Assembly (NCBI RefSeq): GCF_020921035.1
Contig: NC_063151.1
Span: 1,550,001 to 1,614,000, forward strand
From: Rhodamnia argentea
Taxonomy: Eukaryota > Streptophyta > Magnoliopsida > Myrtales > Myrtaceae
Reading direction: 5' to 3'
Length of the DNA stretch: 64,000 bases
In this document: piece by piece, positions 58,363-64,000 of the stretch
Numbering within the stretch: the first letter of the stretch is position 1
How the letters are laid out: each line of letters opens with the position of its first letter
Notes under the pieces: generated by a model
What the model saw: the letters and a program-made list of their open reading frames with translations, nothing else
Databases searched by the model: none
Told to the model about the DNA's origin: nothing
Program-made: the position numbers and the translations under genes

Positions 58363-60340
58363 GATAAAAATTGAGTGGGGATGTGTGGAAAAAGGGAAAT
58401 ATCACCACAGTATGAAAGCGGAAAATGATTGCGTGAGTATTATTATGGGGCTATGTACAAATTTTTTAGTAATTCATTGGGGTAATATCTTTATTAAATA
58501 CCAGGTGAAGATGACTTGCTTTGTTTCTATGTTGATCGTGTAATGTGATCACGATCTATAGAAAGTGACCTGTAATATTTTACACAATCAATACAATTTT
58601 AACGACCCATACCGTACACGACTGGGACCAACCCATGCCCAATCCAATTCGAGCTTCAATTCTTAACAAGTTTTCCCTTTAGATATGGAAACTAGGATAA
58701 TGGAAAAAAAAAATCCAACTAAAAACAAATTAAACATGAAAGAAATTAGTAAATAAGAAATTATTAAAATGCATCTCCTATTATTTCTCCTAATGCTAGG
58801 AATTTAATCTAATTTAGCATAATAGACCATGCCACGGAATAAATAGCGAAAATTTCAAATAAGGACCTGAAGTGAACATTATTTTAAATAAAGGCATGTA
58901 GGGTCCTCATTTTCTCAAGTGGGAAAATGGAAGTGGTGGCTGAATTTCAAGGTTTGAAGGCCAAAAAGAGAGTGAAATTGAGGGGGATTAGGTGAGAAAG
59001 TGGGGAGTTGGATTTTTTGAAGAAAAAAAAAAGAGAAATTCTTCGAAGAAATTAATAAATGGGAAAATGAAACATGAAAACCGGCTTGAGTGCTCGTTGA
59101 CTAGTGACCTTAATCTCTCTCGATCTTGTCTTGAGGACAGTGACCCCCATGATGATCCTCTTGCGTAAAGCTCGTGTTTGTGCATGTTATCTTATTAGTT
59201 TGTTCATTAACTCCCGCTAACCTTATCTCGTGGATACTATTCTTCTCGTTTCGATTTTTTGAAGAGCGTGTAGTCATATATAGGACTAGGAACCCGAGGT
59301 AAATTGATATTCTCGTTTCAATTTTTTGAAGTGAACATTGTTTTAAATAAAAGCCTATGGTATCCTCATTATCTCAAATAAGGACGGACCAAAGGACGAG
59401 TCACATTTGGCTGCGTTTGGTCGTCCATATAAAACTCGGGATAGGATATGTTTTATCCTATCCCGTGTTTGGTAGGTGTCCTGGATAGTATAATGTCGGA
59501 TATAGAGGGGATATAACCCGGATAAAAAAATCCCGGGGGAGGGGGTAGGATAAGGTCGGATAGGATTTCTCTTATCTGTCATATAAAAGTTAACTTTTAG
59601 AATGATGACAACTTTCTTATCTCATTTGTTTCTATTTTCATTTTATTTATTTATTTTTTTTGCGAAGAGGTTTGAAAATCTAATAAAATATGTATATTTT
59701 CAAGTTTTTTTTGTGTATGAGAACGTTATTTTTTTAGTAATAAGATCGGAATATTTCACGAGCATCATGTAGGGGCATATATGTCCTTTATATTGATATA
59801 CGGTTTCTACCAAATGCGGGATATGATAGGATTTGAGAATATTCGACTTTAAATCCGCAGTTCACCAAACAGTGGATAGGATATGGCCAAATCTCTAGAT
59901 TTCTTATCCTATCCTATTCAATCCTATCCCGACCAGAAATCCCGACGACCAAACGCAGCCTTTGGGTACACGTTCTTAAAGAATATCGGATATATTCGAG
60001 GCGGGTCCTGGATGAATATCCTTGGGTGTGATTCTTGGTTAGTAATGTGCTCGATTGGGCTCGAGAAGTCGGTGGGCTTGTGAAGGATTTCGAGATAATT
60101 GTCGTGCACGGTGTCTCTCGGTGGGCGAAGGTGGGTCGGAGACCTAGGGGGTTTGAGATTGAGCGAAGAAGGGAAATTGAATGGGAAAGGGAAAGAGTGA
60201 GACAAGTTGAAGAGAAAGATGGAGGGCTAGTTAGAGAGATAATGAAGGTTCTTGCAAGATGAGTTCCTGGTTTTTAGTCGTGGACTTGAGTTGCGAAAAC
60301 CGGAGAGAAGGAGGAAGGAGCGGAGGAGGAAGCCATTGCA
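58363..60340. repeat. Dispersed repeat C, right copy (pair with 50894-52313)
   Basis: Same content and orientation as the left copy, interrupted by a Tourist-like MITE at 59409-59960. Without the MITE and its 3-bp duplication the length is about 1423 bases, nearly equal to the left copy. Confidence 0.85.
59409..59960. mobile_element. Tourist-like (PIF/Harbinger-type) MITE, 552 bp
   Basis: The ends are perfect 17-bp inverted repeats, GGCTGCGTTTGGTCGTC, followed by a shared subterminal gggataggat. A 3-bp duplication TTT flanks the element (59406-59408 and 59961-59963). The same locus in the left copy of repeat C (51934-51936) is an empty site with a single TTT. A family of tatcctatcc phrases fills both ends. 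No transposase is encoded. Confidence 0.9.
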
Positions 60341-60770
60341 TGTGGGGTCGCCGGCGAACTTTGCCGGCCTTCTCCGACGCCCCATCGGCGGTGTAGAGCA
60401 ACCTCGGGCGGGAGATGCCTGCGTTTGTACCTTTTTTTAATTTTGAAAAAAAAATATAAAAAGGAAAAAGCAAGAGAAAAATTCAAAAAAATCAAAAAGG
60501 GAAATGAAGAAAATGCCATTTAGGCTAGATCCTTTTTTGAGACTCCATGGCCACTTCAGGCCCTTATTTGAGACTGCTATGCCACTTTAGGCCCTTATTT
60601 GAAATAAAGTTTACTTTAAGTTCTTATTTGAGAAAATGAAAGCATTTCAAACCTTTATGTGAAATTTTCCCGATATATGAAGGAAGTTGAATCGGTTTCG
60701 AGTTTGAGGAGCTTGTTGAACCCTATCGATATACATTTTTACTTGAATTAGCTTTAATTCATAGGCCTTT
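60341..60770. other. Intergenic, nothing recognised
   Basis: Contains an A-rich stretch near 60440-60510 and several copies of a ggcccttatttgaga phrase (60555-60625), a local degenerate repeat. No gene is seen. Confidence 0.4.
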
Positions 60771-61793
60771 TAACTTTTTCTTATTATATAGGTCCATCTT
60801 GGACCGTCCAAGTCCAACTTCTAGATTATAGGAACTCGGCCCATTTGTCTCCATTATAGCAATCAAAGAAATGAAGTGGCCCATGAATTCTTTCCATTTA
60901 TTTATTAAAAACTGGTTTATGGGTGATTTAAGCTGTAATCAAACTTTCAAAGTGTCCCTCCATTCTAGATGACCATTTGTTGCTAGAAATTTTTTGTGTG
61001 ATATTTTCCAATGAACTACTTGAACTTGAGATTTATTCATCTTTATAAGGGGAAATACGAAGGTTTTATCATTGTCTACATGATCCGGTTAAAAATAATC
61101 ATGGGCATAGAGAAAAATTATTGAAATAGCTCTCTGCCTGGTTTTTAAGATGTTCGTCAAAGGGGAAAAGAAGAAAAGAAAAGTATAACAAATAGAATGG
61201 AAACATATTTGGCCCTTAACTCAAAAGATGGGTCTAAGTTAAACTCATTTAGATTTTTTTTTTTCTGTTGTTGAATTTCATTTCTTCCGACTCATTTTAA
61301 CACCGAGAGTGACATATTTTAAACCCCGCCCAACAAATATAAATCGAAAAATGGGTAATTGATCCAATTTGCCACATCTTTTAAAAAAAAATTGGCCAAA
61401 AAGAAAAGAATTAGATGAAATCAAAATAACCTTGGACATAACATGGCAATAATGTAAGGTTCGCCAAACACAGAGCACATATATGATTAAGGTTCGCCAA
61501 ACACAGAGCACATATATGATTACTTTCTCTTTTCCCCAAGCGGAAGCATTTAGTAAAGATATGTGTAAAGGAATTTGATACACAAGTAGAGTACAATCGC
61601 AGGAGCTTCACAAATCAAAATGAACTTGAGAAAATGACTCATCGTCAAACGGCTCAACAATCGCCCGAAACCATTCGAAACCTTGCGCGAGCTGACTGGA
61701 TGATGCCAAAGCAAATAATAGCAAGCACATATTGATGACCACCCACATGGCTAGAGACAAGCTCATCCAAAGAAGCAACTCGGCGCCGAGAGT
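60771..61793. repeat. Dispersed repeat B, right copy (pair with 49081-49725)
   Basis: Gapped similarity to 49081-49725 in the same orientation. It overlaps the 3' part of the membrane-protein gene. A 33-bp direct tandem duplication (aaggttcgccaaacacagag..) lies at 61456-61521 within this copy only. Confidence 0.7.
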
Positions 61794-62192
61794 CCCGAAA
61801 ACGATGTACAAGTATCGGCATATCAGATTTGAGCTCTCGGGTCCGGTCAATTTGATCGGTGCTATGTGATAGATGGCTTTGCAAACGATGTACAACTGCA
61901 TAACCGTATGGCTCAACACCCGAGAATGCTGCGAATTGAAACTTGCGATGACAAGTAGTTTGAACGAGGTGAATGCAATATGAAATCTCTTGATCGAGTC
62001 AACACGATCATGCCGTTGTTTCTGTTGTGGTTGCTCGTCATTCCTGTATCGACCAAATTGGAGAAAAAGAAAAAGGATCCACAAGGGGGAAAAAAAACTA
62101 GCTACTGAATCAGCGCTCTAAGCAAAGTTCTTAAGAGTATATTTACATGAATGAACTTCGCACCTCTCGAGTGTTGCTGATCGATCGGCCAT
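61608..62192 (-). CDS. Small multi-pass membrane protein of unknown family
   Basis: Two minus-strand exons, 62164-62192 and 61608-62043, join in phase (GAG AG|G AAT) with a GT-AG intron to encode 154 residues. I do not recognise the family. After a polar N-terminus (MADRSATLERNDEQPQQKQR) come hydrophobic segments at about residues 30-45, 58-76 and 88-121, so two to four membrane passes, then an acidic C-terminal tail (EPFDDESFSQ). There is a TATA-like TATTTAAA 70 bases before the ATG. The short first exon, good splice sites and promoter argue for a real gene. A dead partial copy at 49.6 kb shows the sequence has been duplicated locally. It may be a lineage-specific gene. Confidence 0.65.
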
Positions 62193-62262
62193 GCTCTGGA
62201 GAAGGAGAAGTTGGAGCTACAAACTCTGATTGTTTTTTAGGGAGAGGATGTGAGGGGTTGGG

Positions 62263-62270
62263 TTTAAATA
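62263..62270 (-). promoter_or_regulatory. Candidate TATA box of the small membrane-protein gene
   Basis: On the minus strand the sequence is TATTTAAA, about 70 bases before the start codon at 62192. This implies a leader of about 40 bases. Confidence 0.5.
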
Positions 62271-62541
62271 GGAAGGAGGAGGAGGAGGGTTGCATGTCAG
62301 GGAAAAAAGGTACTAATCGGCAAAAAAATCAACGGGAGAAAAGGGAGAAAAGGGAGAAGAAAAGGAAGAAAAGGGAGAAGACATGAGGACATTTGTCAAT
62401 TTACAAGAATTCCGAATCCGGTTAAAGACATGTGGACATCTGTCAATTTACAAGAATTCCCAATCCAATCTCAATTGAAAAAGAAAAGGGAGAAAAGGGA
62501 GAAGAAAAGCGTGAAAAAGAAAAGGGAGAAGAAGAGGGAGA
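62271..62541. repeat. Polypurine tract with ggagaaaa repeats
   Basis: Most of this stretch is purine on the plus strand, with many copies of gggagaaaa/gaagaaaag. Two purine clusters (62271-62385 and 62475-62541) flank an imperfect tandem duplication of a gacatttgtcaatttacaagaattcc unit (from about 62388 and 62434). It lies directly upstream of the small membrane-protein gene. Confidence 0.75.
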
Positions 62542-63727
62542 AAAGGAAGTTCTCAGCTAAGATATGAAATAATATAATGGGCCTTTGATCAGGTTGTTAC
62601 CTCCAATTGAATGCTTTATATGCACAACCCCCTCTGTTGAGGTGTGGTGTGGTGTGGAGTGATTGATACTCTCTATCAACAGAAAATCACGGGGATCTCA
62701 TTCGATGAGAGGACGAAGGTTCGGAGGTGCCGCTCGGCGGGGGATCTCAAGGGGCGGAACCCTTTGGACACTAAAAGGTTTTTATAATTTGAGTTCATGT
62801 TTTATTGATAGTTTGGGTATAGCCACATGAATAGCTACTATATGATATAAATAGCTACTATTATAGATAATCTTTTTCTTTGGTAACTGAGAGTTGTAAC
62901 AGAGAAGTGAGATTTGCTAATTATAGTAAAATCATCATCCGGATATAGCTCTAGTTTGAAAGTGAACCAACATAAACATTTGTGTTTCGATTTCTCTTTA
63001 TCACATTTATTCTTCTTTTCGTTATGATTGTGCGTATAATCCTGACATCTCTCTTCGTCATGGCCACTAGGTAAGACCTGCAACTTTTTTGGTGCATTCT
63101 TCTCTTGGCATCTTTGGTGGGGCAACTTAGAATTTGACTACCCAAGTTATAAAGTGCACTGCCTACAACATGTGATCTGTAGGAGAGAAAAAATGCTTGA
63201 ATCAAGAAAACCATCCTTTAAATCAAAATTTTCAGAGTCTTTGTTTTTATTCTCGTTTTTGTGCTTTGCCCGTGCGCTTGTTTTGATTTCTCGTCATGAA
63301 ATCTTCTTTCCTTCGGGAGGCTGGGTTAGGCCAAGCCCATAATTGGCAGCCCAATCTAAGTCCAAAAGCACAATATATTCCACTTGTTTATGATGGGCTT
63401 GACACAACAGCCCCCTTCGTATATCCCACATAGGTCTAGCACAAATACTCTGCAGTCATTTTTATTATGAATCACAACTATTATCATCTTCTATGCAACA
63501 TGGGCTTTGTTTGAATTTTTGAGAAATAATCGAGACTGAAAATTGCCGAGTTTGCTTCACCATATGCAAACACAAAATATGTGTATGTCTGAATAGAACT
63601 GGGGAGGGCGTGCCGACCATTGCTAAGGTGAGGCCGGCAATTGGCGGAAGGAAATAAATAAAAAAGAGAAAGGAGAAAAAGGAAAAAAAATTCAAAATGT
63701 CTTTGAAGAAATTGTAAAAATCGTTCA
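62542..63727. repeat. Dispersed repeat A, right copy (pair with 42574-43779)
   Basis: Closely matches the left copy in the same orientation. It runs without a break into the right half of a ggacttttttg MITE (63728-63955), whereas the left copy diverges at that point. Confidence 0.8.
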
Positions 63728-63955
63728 CATTAGTGTCGGTCATGCTACGTAGAACGAAAATCGACGCTAACTGGATCGCAACGTCAGCGATTTTCGGTCA
63801 AAATTAGATAGAATGACTAACCGACAAATCGTTAAAATGTTTAGAATTATATTGACAAATTGTCAAAATATTTTGGGCTAAATTGGCACAATTGAAATGT
63901 TTATGAATGAATTGGCCGCCAAACAATAATCTTAGGACTTTTTGGACAATTTTCC
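63728..63955. mobile_element. Right half of a ggacttttttg-family MITE
   Basis: The phrases gtcggtcatgctacgtag, cgtcagcgattttcggtcaaaatt and the terminus cttaggactttttggacaattttccc place it in the family found at 36-39 kb. The left half is missing or is represented only by the GC-rich middle inside repeat A. Confidence 0.6.
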
Positions 63956-64000
63956 CTTTTCGTACCAATGGGAGTTTGGGCAGATTTAAACATCTATCTA

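Overview
This window is nuclear DNA of a flowering plant, almost certainly a eudicot. Genes have spliced exons with GT-AG introns (one GC-AG), intergenic DNA is AT-rich, plant transposons are abundant, and the families present are plant-specific (CYP81 P450, PRISE reductase, GASA/snakin, TGD5, DUF620, plant mobile domain). The overall look is compatible with Myrtales (Eucalyptus-like), but I cannot verify that. Gene models were built by hand from reading frames, splice sites and remembered family motifs; no database search was run.

Layout. 1-17.8 kb: a tandem CYP81-type P450 array on the + strand. It holds the 3' end of a gene cut by the window edge (1-1438), a decayed copy (9841-10781) and an intact three-exon gene (13535-15487). 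The first and last are recent duplicates that share about 1.9 kb of 3' flank. Between them lie a GC-rich block, a decayed plant-mobile-domain gene or element, and a probable solo Ty3/gypsy LTR. 18.3-19.8 kb: two non-autonomous DNA transposons, one with a perfect 8-bp target duplication. 21.4-25.2 kb: a complete NRAMP2-like metal transporter with a short upstream ORF. 25.6-30.7 kb: a decayed Ty1/copia retrotransposon in antisense, with LTRs, primer-binding site, polypurine tract and a 5-bp target duplication. 32.6-35.5 kb: a Pumilio (PUF) RNA-binding protein gene. 36.1-39.6 kb: a nest of related MITEs. 40.56-41.05 kb: a GASA/snakin gene with an in-frame stop at a conserved cysteine position. 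42.5-52.3 kb: repeats, an LTR end and two exons of a TEX10/IPI1-like gene. 52.5-54.4 kb: a four-exon TGD5-like gene with very small exons. 55.2-56.75 kb: a PRISE (progesterone 5-beta-reductase/iridoid synthase-like) gene. 57.8-58.3 kb: the isolated last exon of a DUF620 gene. 61.6-62.3 kb: a small two-exon gene for an unrecognised membrane protein, with a decayed relative at 49.6 kb.

The genes are independent, each with its own promoter; apart from the P450 array they do not form a cluster. Possible functional links are physical: the copia element lies antisense about 430 bp past the NRAMP stop, and the P450 copies may have diverged in substrate recognition. I saw no clear new defence or biosynthetic system. 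The most unusual points are the intron difference inside the P450 array, mismatched U5 ends in the two copia LTRs, a Pumilio with a degenerate first repeat and a 3 x 90 bp coding repeat, a GC-AG intron in PRISE, a MITE insertion with its empty site preserved nearby, a perfect 18-bp palindrome at a gene-fragment breakpoint, and three dispersed repeats present twice in reversed order.
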